This document shows, in pieces, positions 17,142 to 24,533 of a stretch of 64,000 nt of DNA (the first letter of the stretch is position 1; each line of letters begins with the position of its first letter). The notes under the pieces were generated by a model that ran no database searches, had not been told where the DNA came from, and saw only the letters and a list, made by a program, of their open reading frames with translations. Both the position numbers and the translations under genes were made by a program. Source of the stretch: an uncultured beta proteobacterium (GTDB lineage: Bacteria; Pseudomonadota; Gammaproteobacteria; Burkholderiales; Burkholderiaceae_C); NCBI GenBank assembly GCA_903886275.1, contig CAISLN010000022.1, positions 31,847 through 95,846 of the forward strand, written 5' to 3'.

Positions 17142-18818
17142 TCAGACGGAAACCGTCCCCCAGTAAATGCCATAGGCAGGTAATACAAACGTGTTTTTCA
17201 GTCTTGCGCCCATCTGCTGGGCCGGCAATTGGGGCAAGGCATGGACGCAGCTGGCGGGCGCGTCGTCCAGGTTCACACGCAGTTCGCGGCGCGCCAGGTT
17301 GAAGACACACAACCAAGCGGCTGCCTTGTCGCCCGCACGCGGGCTGCGCACAAAGGCCAGCACATCGGCATTGCCCTCCAAAAAGCGGATATCGCCACAC
17401 ACCAGGCTGGGTTCTTTTTTGCGCCATTGCAAAAAGGCCCGCATAAAGTGCAGCGCCGCCTGCGGGTTGCTCTGGACATTGGAGACGGCGTGGCGCACAT
17501 GCTGCGCGGGGATAGGCAACCAGGGCGTGACATGCTTGCCACCGCTAAAGCCAGCAGCGGCTTCGTCATAGTCCCAGGGCATGGGTGTGCGGCAACCATC
17601 GCGCCCCTTGTCTTCGGGCCAAAAGGCAATGCCGCGCGGGTCTTGCAGGTGCTCGAACGGAATATCGGCGTCTTGCAAACCCAGCTCGTCGCCCTGGTAC
17701 CAGCAGACACTGCCGCGCAGACTGCACAGCAGGGCCAGATGCAGACGCACAAAATCGTCGGGTGCGTGCTGGCCTTCCCAGCGGGTCAGCACGCGCTGCG
17801 CGTCGTGGTTGCCTATGGTCCAGCAGGGCCAGCTGTCGGAGCCGGCTTGGGCGCTAGCGGCTTCAAATTCACTGGCATGGCGCTTGATGTAGCTGGCTGA
17901 TTTTTGCTCGTTCAAAAAGGCGAAGCTATAGGTCATGTTCAGGCGCTTGTTGCCCGCTGTGTACTCAATCATCAGCGGCAGCGCTTCCGTGTCGCCCACC
18001 TCGCCCACGCTGGCGGCGCCATAGCGGTCCATCAGCAGGCGCACCTTCTCGAAGAAGCGTACGTTTTCCGGGCGGTTTTTGTCATACAGATGGTCCTGCA
18101 TGTCATAGGGGTTGCCCTGCAGGCCGGGCTCGGCCGCATGGTGGGACGGGTTGTTGCGCAACAGCGGGTCGTGGTGCAGGTAGTTGGCGGTGTCAAAGCG
18201 AAAACCGTCCACTCCGCGCTGCAACCAGAACTCCACATCCGACAGCAACTGCGCCTGCACGCCCGGGCAGTGAAAGTTCAGGTCCGGTTGTGCGGCCAAA
18301 AAATTGTGCAGGTAATACTGCCGGCGCCTGGCATCCCACATCCAGGCCGAGCCGCCAAATACGCTTTGCCAGTTATTGGGCGGGGTGCCGTCTGGCGACG
18401 CATCGGCCCAGACATACCAATCGGCCTTGGCGTTGCTGCGCCCGCTGCGGCTCTCCTTGAACCAGTGGTGCTGGTCGGAGGTGTGTGACAGCACCTGATC
18501 GATCATGACCTTGAGGCCCAGCGCATGGGCGCTTGCAATGCACTGCTCAAAATCGGCGAGCGTGCCAAACAGCGGGTCAATCTCGCGGTAGTCCTCCACG
18601 TCGTAACCAAAGTCCTTCATGGGTGACTTGAAAATGGGGGAAATCCAGATGGCATCCACGCCCAGGTTTGCGATGTAGGGAAGGCGCTCGGTGATGCCTC
18701 GGATATCACCCACGCCATCGCCATTCGCGTCTGAAAAGCTACGCGGGTAGATCTGATAAATCACCGCACCGCGCCACCACTCTGGCGTCGCATGCGGCTT
18801 GCTTGCAATCGAATTCAT
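17142..18818 (-). CDS. Cytoplasmic GH13 alpha-glucosidase (oligo-1,6-/alpha-1,4-glucosidase type)
   Basis: A 558-residue GH13 enzyme with no signal peptide. It starts MNSIASKPHATPEWWRGAVI followed by YQIYPRSFSDANGDGVGDI, the alpha-glucosidase N-terminal pattern. Catalytic positions are GVDGFRFDTANYLHHDP (nucleophile), SVGEVGD (acid/base) and TIGNHDAQR. It most likely splits imported malto- or isomalto-oligosaccharides to glucose. It is first in the block after lamB, preceded by a hairpin terminator and followed after 3 bp by malK. Whether it prefers alpha-1,4 or alpha-1,6 bonds is not readable with certainty. Confidence 0.92.
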   Translation of the reverse strand: MNSIASKPHATPEWWRGAVIYQIYPRSFSDANGDGVGDIRGITERLPYIANLGVDAIWISPIFKSPMKDFGYDVEDYREIDPLFGTLADFEQCIASAHALGLKVMIDQVLSHTSDQHHWFKESRSGRSNAKADWYVWADASPDGTPPNNWQSVFGGSAWMWDARRRQYYLHNFLAAQPDLNFHCPGVQAQLLSDVEFWLQRGVDGFRFDTANYLHHDPLLRNNPSHHAAEPGLQGNPYDMQDHLYDKNRPENVRFFEKVRLLMDRYGAASVGEVGDTEALPLMIEYTAGNKRLNMTYSFAFLNEQKSASYIKRHASEFEAASAQAGSDSWPCWTIGNHDAQRVLTRWEGQHAPDDFVRLHLALLCSLRGSVCWYQGDELGLQDADIPFEHLQDPRGIAFWPEDKGRDGCRTPMPWDYDEAAAGFSGGKHVTPWLPIPAQHVRHAVSNVQSNPQAALHFMRAFLQWRKKEPSLVCGDIRFLEGNADVLAFVRSPRAGDKAAAWLCVFNLARRELRVNLDDAPASCVHALPQLPAQQMGARLKNTFVLPAYGIYWGTVSV

Positions 18819-18836
18819 GAGGAATCTGTGTTGTGG

Positions 18837-18880
18837 AAAAAACCGGGCAAGGCTTTGCACTCAAGGCGGACCTTGCCCGG
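18837..18880 (-). terminator. Hairpin terminator between lamB and the alpha-glucosidase gene
   Basis: CCGGGCAAGG (18843-18852) pairs perfectly with CCTTGCCCGG (18871-18880). Read on the minus strand, the stem is followed by TTTTTTCC. It is placed just after lamB and before the next gene, so it probably gives partial termination. Confidence 0.85.
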
Positions 18881-18917
18881 ATAAATAACCTTGGATCTAA
18901 CGAACGGGCGCAGTGAC

Positions 18918-20195
18918 TTACCACCAGGCCTCGGCTTGGACACCAAAGGTAGTGCCGTTGGTAGCACCTGCACCGAAGGCACCATTGGCCAGCGCTCCCG
19001 CATCGCTGTTCCACTGCGCATGGGTCACAAAGGCACGCAGCACTGGGCGGGCCCAAAAACCACCGCTCAGAGTGAGTTGCGGGGCAATCGTGAGCTTGTC
19101 CAAGGCAGGCCTCTTGCCCGCAGCATCGGTTCCTTCGGCATGGCTCAACTCGACTGCGATACTTTTGTTGGCGCTAAAGTTGTATTGCGGACGGATGCCG
19201 ACATGGAAGAAATTGACGTTGGAGCCGTTTTGGTCGAGGCGCCCGGCGCTGGCAGACAACATTCCGCTCCAGTTCGTTCCCTTCAGGTCAAAGTAAAAAC
19301 TTTCATGAATCCGGGCCGAACTGCCCTTGGCATTGCTGTCGCTCCCACTACCGTTGCCAACGTTGTTGGGGGACCAATCCAGCGCATTGCCGCCCAAACC
19401 ATCGCCCACAACCACGGCCAATTTGTTGTAGCCCCCCAAGAAGCCCGATTGGGTGTGTTCCACGAACAGCACATTTCCGTTGCCTGTGCTTCCACCGAAG
19501 GCGGTGGATCCGTTGAGTGCTACCCATTCGGCCTCTAGCTTGCCGCCCTGGTTCACATCGATGTCATAGGCGCGTAGCGAGTAACGCTTAACCCCCAAAG
19601 GATTGTTGGTCGCTGAGCTGCTTGCACTTTGGTTATTGCCCCCGGTCTGCAGGTAAGCGAACGCCGTCTTCATGGGGCCGAGCTTGACCCCCTCAATGCC
19701 AGCGCCATTGCCGCTGTTATCCCAGTAGTAGTAGTCGTTGATATGGATGTCGTGGCGGTTGTAGTAGCGCTTGCCGATCCACAGTTTGGCGTCTTCAAAC
19801 GCGCCCCTGTCGAAGAAGCCGCCGGCCTCGATGTAGTTTTGGCGGCTGGCCAGTTCGGTGTCGCCATTGGCATTGACCGCCTCATAGTCACCTGCGCCTT
19901 TGGGTTTGTAGGCGAACATCAGGTGGTACTTGGCCCATACGCCATTGGCATCACCAAAAGGCAGGGCCATTTCTGCTTCCGCATAGTTGTCACATTCGTT
20001 GCCCAAACGAAACTTGCTGCGGCTTGGCCAACCGGGGTCAAAACACTGCAAGTTGCCACCGGCACTGGTACCTCCCACCTGGGTACGCATATAGCCGTGC
20101 CATTCGGCACCCTCTGCTTGGGCTGCTGCTGCGCCCAACAAACTCGCTGCCGCCACCGCGATCGGCAACAGGCTTGCTTTGAAGGATTTCGTCAT
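18918..20195 (-). CDS. lamB: Maltoporin LamB
   Basis: An outer-membrane 18-strand porin for maltodextrins. The 425-residue product starts MTKSFKASLLPIAVAAASLL with cleavage near AAAQA-EG, then EWHGYMRTQVG, the first LamB strand. GKRYYNRHDIHINDYYYW is the well-known LamB segment. It ends in a C-terminal tryptophan (VQAEAWW), the pattern recognised by the BAM complex. It is the first gene of the leftward locus. Its upstream region carries the candidate operators, and a terminator follows it, which fits the high relative expression expected for a porin. Confidence 0.96.
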   Translation of the reverse strand: MTKSFKASLLPIAVAAASLLGAAAAQAEGAEWHGYMRTQVGGTSAGGNLQCFDPGWPSRSKFRLGNECDNYAEAEMALPFGDANGVWAKYHLMFAYKPKGAGDYEAVNANGDTELASRQNYIEAGGFFDRGAFEDAKLWIGKRYYNRHDIHINDYYYWDNSGNGAGIEGVKLGPMKTAFAYLQTGGNNQSASSSATNNPLGVKRYSLRAYDIDVNQGGKLEAEWVALNGSTAFGGSTGNGNVLFVEHTQSGFLGGYNKLAVVVGDGLGGNALDWSPNNVGNGSGSDSNAKGSSARIHESFYFDLKGTNWSGMLSASAGRLDQNGSNVNFFHVGIRPQYNFSANKSIAVELSHAEGTDAAGKRPALDKLTIAPQLTLSGGFWARPVLRAFVTHAQWNSDAGALANGAFGAGATNGTTFGVQAEAWW

Positions 20196-20293
20196 CTTCG
20201 TAGTCTCCAAAAAGTTCATGCCATACGTTCCGCGCGCCATCCCTGGCTGTGAAAGCGGAGCCCTTGAACACCGTCAAAAGTTCGGTGCTGGTG

Positions 20294-20343
20294 ATTTTGA
20301 ATCGATTCAAAATTCACAAGTTGGTACTTTAGATCGATTCAAT
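20294..20343. promoter_or_regulatory. Paired LacI-type operators upstream of lamB
   Basis: ATTTTGAATCGATTCAAAAT at 20294-20313 is a perfect 20-bp palindrome with a central CG. A second, imperfect copy (AGATCGATTC core, 20331-20340) has its centre 32 bp away, about three helical turns. The pair lies 100-150 bp upstream of the lamB start in an otherwise gene-free 475-bp region (20196-20670). This is the probable binding site for the LacI-type regulator at 6705-7736. I did not assign -35/-10 boxes. Confidence 0.75.
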
Positions 20344-20670
20344 TTTTATTAAATGGTAGTTACCCTAGGTTTGGAAAATATGCGACACAGAACTCTTGTG
20401 GCTTGCAGTGTTCAAAAATCGGTGTAAACGCCACCCACAAAGCGATCTAAAAGTTCCCCACAGACGCCAAAGCGCAGCCTGCCCTACTTGTCATCCGTCG
20501 TGTTTTTGAACCCCGTTGCGACATGGCATGGGGCAGTCTCCTGGTGGCGCTAACATGCTCTGGTCTTTCGGCCTTGCGCAGCACCGGATAGCTGCCTGGT
20601 TTGTGAAGAGCCGACCGTTTCGGTGCCTCGCGCTAGCAGGCTGCAACCACCCAATTGAAAGGACACGCAA

Positions 20671-21237
20671 ATGAAAATTCTGGCTGGACAACTGCTGCTC
20701 GCGACCCTCATCGCATCGATGTGTATGGAGTCCGCTTTCGCTGAAGCAGAAACCGACGCAGGCTTGAAAGTGCTCATCATTCGCCATGGCGAGAAGCCTA
20801 AAAATGGCGAGAACCTGACTTGCCAAGGCGAAAATCGCGCACGCCAGATTCCCGCTGTACTCGAAAAAAAGTTCGGAAAAATGGACTACCTCTATGTTCC
20901 AACCGTTGTCGGTCGTGGCAACAAAACGCTGCATTCGCGCATGTTCCAAACCGCGACGCCGACGGCCATCCGCAACGGCTTAGAAATCAACAGCCAATTT
21001 TCGGCCGCAGACGCTGGACCAGTGGCGCAGAGCGTGCTGAAAAAAAAGGGCACGGTGCTGCTGGTTTGGAACCACAAGGCCATAGCGAAGTTGGCCCAAA
21101 GCCTTGGCGTCACGACTGCGGCCTGGCAGGACGCTGATTACGACCGCATTCTGGTGATCCGCTATCCAAAGGGCCAGGCCATGCTGGAGGTCGATGCGCA
21201 GGGCCTTTCGCCAGCGCTGGAATGCGTGGACCGCTAA
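20671..21237 (+). CDS. Exported histidine phosphatase superfamily protein
   Basis: A 188-residue protein with a signal peptide (LAGQLLLATLIASMCMESAF, cleavage near AFA) and the RHG core LIIRHGEKP of the histidine phosphatase superfamily. A later histidine in LLVWNHKAIAKLA matches the second conserved His of the fold. The ribosome site AAAGGACACGCAA precedes the ATG. The domain is short and the substrate is unknown; such proteins act on small phosphorylated molecules in the periplasm. It is divergent from lamB and converges with the photolyase-like gene. Confidence 0.82.
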   Translation: MKILAGQLLLATLIASMCMESAFAEAETDAGLKVLIIRHGEKPKNGENLTCQGENRARQIPAVLEKKFGKMDYLYVPTVVGRGNKTLHSRMFQTATPTAIRNGLEINSQFSAADAGPVAQSVLKKKGTVLLVWNHKAIAKLAQSLGVTTAAWQDADYDRILVIRYPKGQAMLEVDAQGLSPALECVDR

Positions 21238-21259
21238 ACAGACATTTTTTCGAGATCTA

Positions 21260-22453
21260 TCACGGCACTATTTTTGTGTAACGCCACCACTTCGCAAAGC
21301 TCTCGCAATAGGGCTCCACCGGTTCAAAGAGACGGGGCCGCGATTGGGCCGTAACGGCTGGTGGCGCCTGCCCCGCTTGAAGCAGCGCCTTCAAGCTTGC
21401 CAAGGCATTGTCGGCATGTGCCTCTGGCTGCCAACCTACCGAGCGCGCGCCCTGCAAGCACTGCGCAATGTCCTGGACGCTGCCCCACCACAATTGCGGT
21501 GTGCGCGACAGCAAGCCATCGGTGACAAAGCCCCACCGGTTTGCGCTCCAAGGGGTCTGCAGATGGCAGTCGGAAAACCCCACGCCAATCAACACCACAT
21601 CGGGGCCCAATCCCTGTGGCATGGCACCCAAAGACCAGGGGTGAAGCAAGTAAACAGCACGGTCAGTCACGAGGGAAGCGTCAGGCACCGACCAGAGGGC
21701 ACCCGGGGGTGTTTCTGTCAGAGCGGGCTGCGCCACGCCTGCGTGGGCGCGCCAGCTGCCGATGCGGTGCTGCACCGCTGTGTCGCTACGGGCGAGCAGG
21801 TCCAAGGCTTCGTAGCTGGTGTCTATCACGGTGCCGGGGCTGTGCCATTGCGCAGGGGCGTACTTGGCGACGTTGTCGGCGTTGAACAGATAGGGTTTGC
21901 TGCTACCCGTGCCAGCCACCCACTGCCAACTCAGGTGGTTGCTCGCCACATCGCCATCCAGCAAATGCGCAAGCATCCACTGCGCAGCCTGGTGCCAGTG
22001 CACCTTGCGCAGGTGCACCAAATAACTGGCGAGCCACATGCGGGCGTGGTTATGCAAGTAGCCTGTCGCATAGAGTTCGCGTACGGCTTGGTCAATGGCC
22101 GCAATCCCGGTGCGCGCCTCCAGAACATCTTGGGGCATGTCGGTTCGATAGGCCACGTCGGGCAGCAGCCCAGGGTGCAGGGATTGGTGTATGCCTTGTC
22201 CAAGGTGGGCCCACACATGCCGGTAATAGGCACGCCAACCCAACTCAAAAACAAATTTGTGTTTCGCGTCCAATGGGTGCAACGCATGCACGGCGCAGTA
22301 AACGTCCCGCAGGCTTAAGTATCCGTGGGTGATATAGGGCGACAGATAAGTGACCGCGCCGTCGAGCGCGTTGCGGGTTCGCGCGTAGGCATCGGGTTGC
22401 ACTTGGGCCAGCAGGGCACGCGCGGCTTGCAAGCTGGGTTCAAATGTGGGCAT
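21260..22453 (-). CDS. Photolyase/cryptochrome-type FAD-binding domain protein
   Basis: The 397-residue product corresponds to the C-terminal FAD-binding half of the photolyase/cryptochrome family. TYLSPYITHGYLSLRDVY, ELGWRAYYRHVW, IDQAVRELYATGYLHNHARM, WLASYLVHLRKVHW and DGDVASNHLSWQWVAGTGSS are the FAD- and lesion-pocket motifs. The N-terminal Rossmann antenna domain is absent: the first conserved motif starts at about residue 20. A second half (about residues 230-397) looks Rossmann-like and unusual. I chose the start at 22451-22453 (MPTFEPS). It is probably a FAD-binding photolyase-related protein; actual repair activity is uncertain. Confidence 0.82.
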   Translation of the reverse strand: MPTFEPSLQAARALLAQVQPDAYARTRNALDGAVTYLSPYITHGYLSLRDVYCAVHALHPLDAKHKFVFELGWRAYYRHVWAHLGQGIHQSLHPGLLPDVAYRTDMPQDVLEARTGIAAIDQAVRELYATGYLHNHARMWLASYLVHLRKVHWHQAAQWMLAHLLDGDVASNHLSWQWVAGTGSSKPYLFNADNVAKYAPAQWHSPGTVIDTSYEALDLLARSDTAVQHRIGSWRAHAGVAQPALTETPPGALWSVPDASLVTDRAVYLLHPWSLGAMPQGLGPDVVLIGVGFSDCHLQTPWSANRWGFVTDGLLSRTPQLWWGSVQDIAQCLQGARSVGWQPEAHADNALASLKALLQAGQAPPAVTAQSRPRLFEPVEPYCESFAKWWRYTKIVP

Positions 22454-22585
22454 GGTGGTTTGCAAGGAATTGGGCTGAGACAAGGGGCGCCGGGCATTTG
22501 CGCAGCGGGTGGCACGCCATCGCAACTATTTTCAAGGTCGAGCGCAGGGATGACGGGGTACAGGCCTTTGGCGAACACCATAAAA

Positions 22586-22622
22586 GAAAAAGCCCTTGTA
22601 AATCGGTGATCTACAAGGGCTT
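22586..22622 (-). terminator. Terminator beside the left attachment site
   Basis: AAGCCCTTGTA (22590-22600) pairs with TACAAGGGCTT (22612-22622). On the minus strand the stem is followed by TTTTTCTTTTA. It directly follows the tRNA-3'-end-like sequence, as expected for the original terminator of a minus-strand tRNA gene. Confidence 0.8.
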
Positions 22623-22630
22623 ATCTATTT

Positions 22631-22648
22631 TGGCGGAAACGGAGGGAT
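22631..22648 (-). other. Candidate attL: tRNA 3'-end remnant
   Basis: Read on the minus strand, ATCCCTCCGTTTCCGCCA looks like the T-arm 3' half, acceptor arm and terminal position of a tRNA. The upstream T-loop (GGTTCGA) is replaced by unrelated sequence, and a terminator follows. Such 3' remnants are the classic duplicated core left by integration at a tRNA gene. No second copy was seen in the window. Confidence 0.55.
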
Positions 22649-22693
22649 ACAAATCTTTACCATTCATGCGGGTTCCAAGAGAATTTACTTTCA

Positions 22694-22900
22694 GGATTCA
22701 ACATGGATTCAACAAAAGAGACGTTTACAAATCCTTTACTCCCATTTACATTGAAAAAGAATCCTTTACAGGGATTCGAACACGATTTAGGCATATTTTA
22801 GGCACACTACCTTCGTTTGTTCGACTTTCTGAAAAAAATCGAACACCGTACAACAAAAACCTCGCGACACGGATTCAACACGGATTCAACACGGATTCAA
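22694..22900. repeat. Iterated GGATTCAAC repeats near the integrase
   Basis: GGATTCAAC occurs at 22694 and 22706 (12-bp spacing). It occurs again as three perfect tandem 11-mers CACGGATTCAA at 22868-22900. A variant (GGGATTCGAAC) is near 22780. The 630-bp stretch 22454-23083 otherwise holds only the terminator, att remnant and the first copy of the 70-bp repeat. They are plausible integrase-arm or excisionase sites. Confidence 0.7.
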
Positions 22901-22952
22901 CAACATTTTCGTCATTCTTCTTTGTTAGCGTTCTAATCGCATTGACTAACGT

Positions 22953-23022
22953 CATTTGTTCGCCTTCCAAAAAAAACCCGAACAGAGCATAATTCCAGCG
23001 CCGAATCCCCGGCATCTGGAGT
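22953..23022 (+). repeat. 70-bp direct repeat, copy 1 (control region of leader and small protein)
   Basis: Matches 61 of 70 positions, by eye, with 23424-23493. It includes TGTTCG and CGAACA arms around an A-rich stretch and ends in CTGGAGT, which serves as the ribosome site of the six-residue leader ORF. Confidence 0.9.
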
Positions 23023-23027
23023 CAGTC

Positions 23028-23048
23028 ATGCCCCATGTCCTCGCATGA
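23028..23048 (+). CDS. Six-residue leader ORF overlapping the next start codon
   Basis: ATG at 23028 sits 5 bp after GGAGT and encodes MPHVLA. Its TGA stop (23046-23048) overlaps the ATG at 23045 as ATGA. The downstream frame has no good ribosome site of its own, so a leader translated for coupling is plausible. Expression is unproven. Confidence 0.4.
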   Translation: MPHVLA

Positions 23049-23320
23049 TACCTGTCCGAGCTTGCAAGCCTTACACTCAGCCCATGACCACCATGATTTC
23101 AGAGGTGTACGAAGCGTTCCGAGCCGCAGGCGTATCGGAGGATCAGGCCCGTAAGGCAGCAGAGGCCATGAGCGGCGAAGCAAACGCCACCAAGAGCGAC
23201 ATGATCAAGCTGGACAAAGAACTTGTCTTGGTGCGCTCAGACATCACTCTGCTCAAGTGGATGGTGGGCACCGTGATGGCTGGTGTTGCTGCTCAAATTC
23301 TCAAAACCTTCTTTGGGTAA
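23045..23320 (+). CDS. Small coiled-coil membrane protein, DUF1640-like
   Basis: The protein is 91 residues from the coupled ATG at 23045, or 78 from an internal ATG at 23084 (MTTMISEVYEAFRAAGVSED). It has an amphipathic N-terminal helix, a coiled coil (TKSDMIKLDKELVLVRSDI) and one C-terminal transmembrane segment (WMVGTVMAGVAAQILKTF). This architecture resembles the DUF1640/CCDC90-like small proteins common next to phage and mobile-element genes; function unknown. It lies between two copies of the 70-bp control repeat, upstream of the integrase gene and on the same strand. Confidence 0.7.
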   Translation: MIPVRACKPYTQPMTTMISEVYEAFRAAGVSEDQARKAAEAMSGEANATKSDMIKLDKELVLVRSDITLLKWMVGTVMAGVAAQILKTFFG

Positions 23321-23423
23321 ATTCAATCTGACCCATCAGGAGTCAGCCATGCCCAGGTCCACCTGAGTACAACTCACGGCCCAGTGGGCTTACCTCGCGC
23401 ATCCTGCGTGTGTACACAGATTG

Positions 23424-23493
23424 CATTTGTTCGCCTTTAAAAAAGAACCCGAACAGCCTACAATTTCAGCGCCGATTCCCCGGCATCTGGAGT
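23424..23493 (+). repeat. 70-bp direct repeat, copy 2 (integrase control region)
   Basis: Second copy of the segment at 22953-23022. It ends with CTGGAGT 5 bp before the integrase ATG, so it carries that gene's ribosome site and probably its promoter. A third, partial echo (AGGAGTCAGCCATGCCC) lies near 23339. Confidence 0.9.
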
Positions 23494-23498
23494 ACCGC

Positions 23499-24533
23499 AT
23501 GGCAACCCCCAAAAAAGACGGCAAGGTCTGGCGCGTCCAGATCAACAAGCTCGGGGTGCGCGACAGCGGCACCTTCCCCACCAAGGCAGCGGCTGCGGCC
23601 TGGATCACCAAGCGCGAAAGCGAGATCATGGCGGGCAAGACCGGACGGGCACCGGCAGGCACCACCTTTGGTGACCTGCTGACCAAGTACGCCCTGGAGG
23701 TCAGCCCCAAGAAGAAGGGCGAGGCGTGGGAGACCAACTTCATCAACCGGTTCAAGGCCACCCACCCCGAGGTCTGCGCGGTGCTGGTGTCTGGCCTGAC
23801 GACCGCGACCCTGGCCAAGTGGCGTGACGCACGCCTGCTGCAAGTCAGCAGCGCCAGTGTGACGCGGGAATGGACGGTGCTGACCCATGCGCTCAAGATC
23901 GCCGTCAAAGAGTGGCACTGGCTGCACACCAACCCAATGGCCGAACTGGACCGCCCCAAAGACTCCGCAGCGCGCACCCGCCGCCCTAGCGCCGAAGAAA
24001 TCACCCAGCTCCAGGCCCAGTTGAAGTACGACCCGGCGACCGCGCCCACCAGCAAGACCGAACTGATCGGCTGGGCTATGGCCTTCGCCATCGAGACGGC
24101 CCTGCGCGCCGGGGAGCTGTGCAAACTGGAGTGGAAGGACGTTCACATCGAGGCGCGCCACATCGCCCTGCCCATCGTGCGCGAGGGCAAGTTCAAGGGA
24201 CGGGCCGACACCAAGACCGGTGCAGCGCGGGATGTGCCGCTGTCCACGCGGGCCATCGCCGTGCTGGCGATGATGCAAAGCATCCGGGTTAGAAGTGACG
24301 AGCGCGTGTTCCAGCTTGCCGGTGCGACCTTGGACACCCTGTTCCGCCGCGCACGGGACGCCTGCGGGATTGAAGACCTGCACTGGCACGACTTCAGGGC
24401 CGAAGCCCTGACCCGCCTAGCCAAGAAGGTGCCCATTCAGGCGTTGGCGCGCATGTCCGGCCACAGCGACATCAACGAGTTGATGACCTACTACCGCGAG
24501 TCGCCTACCGACATCGCCCTGATGCTGGACTAA
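23499..24533 (+). CDS. int: Tyrosine recombinase integrase
   Basis: A 344-residue phage integrase. The N-terminus (KDGKVWRVQINKLGVRDSGT) is an arm-binding-type beta domain, followed by a SAM-like core-binding domain (about residues 65-155). The catalytic domain shows ETALRAGELCKLEWKDV (first Arg), a beta-hairpin Lys region around TKTGAARDVPLS, HDFRAEALTRLA (H-x-x-R), MSGHSD and the tyrosine in ELMTYYRE. The start at 23499 follows CTGGAGT. It converges with the giant gene; the two stop codons share the four bases CTAA at 24530-24533. Probable target: the tRNA 3' end at 22631-22648. Confidence 0.95.
   Translation: MATPKKDGKVWRVQINKLGVRDSGTFPTKAAAAAWITKRESEIMAGKTGRAPAGTTFGDLLTKYALEVSPKKKGEAWETNFINRFKATHPEVCAVLVSGLTTATLAKWRDARLLQVSSASVTREWTVLTHALKIAVKEWHWLHTNPMAELDRPKDSAARTRRPSAEEITQLQAQLKYDPATAPTSKTELIGWAMAFAIETALRAGELCKLEWKDVHIEARHIALPIVREGKFKGRADTKTGAARDVPLSTRAIAVLAMMQSIRVRSDERVFQLAGATLDTLFRRARDACGIEDLHWHDFRAEALTRLAKKVPIQALARMSGHSDINELMTYYRESPTDIALMLD

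Noticed and set aside
20491..20949. Minus-strand 152-codon frame opposite the histidine phosphatase gene
   Set aside because: Overlaps a clear coding gene and the intergenic region; no motif or ribosome site.
22770..22800. Second tRNA remnant (GGGATTCGAAC resembles a T-loop read on the minus strand)
   Set aside because: No acceptor arm or CCA-proximal sequence around it; more likely a variant of the GGATTCAAC iteron.
22868..22900. CRISPR array
   Set aside because: Only three directly abutting 11-bp units with no spacers and no cas genes.
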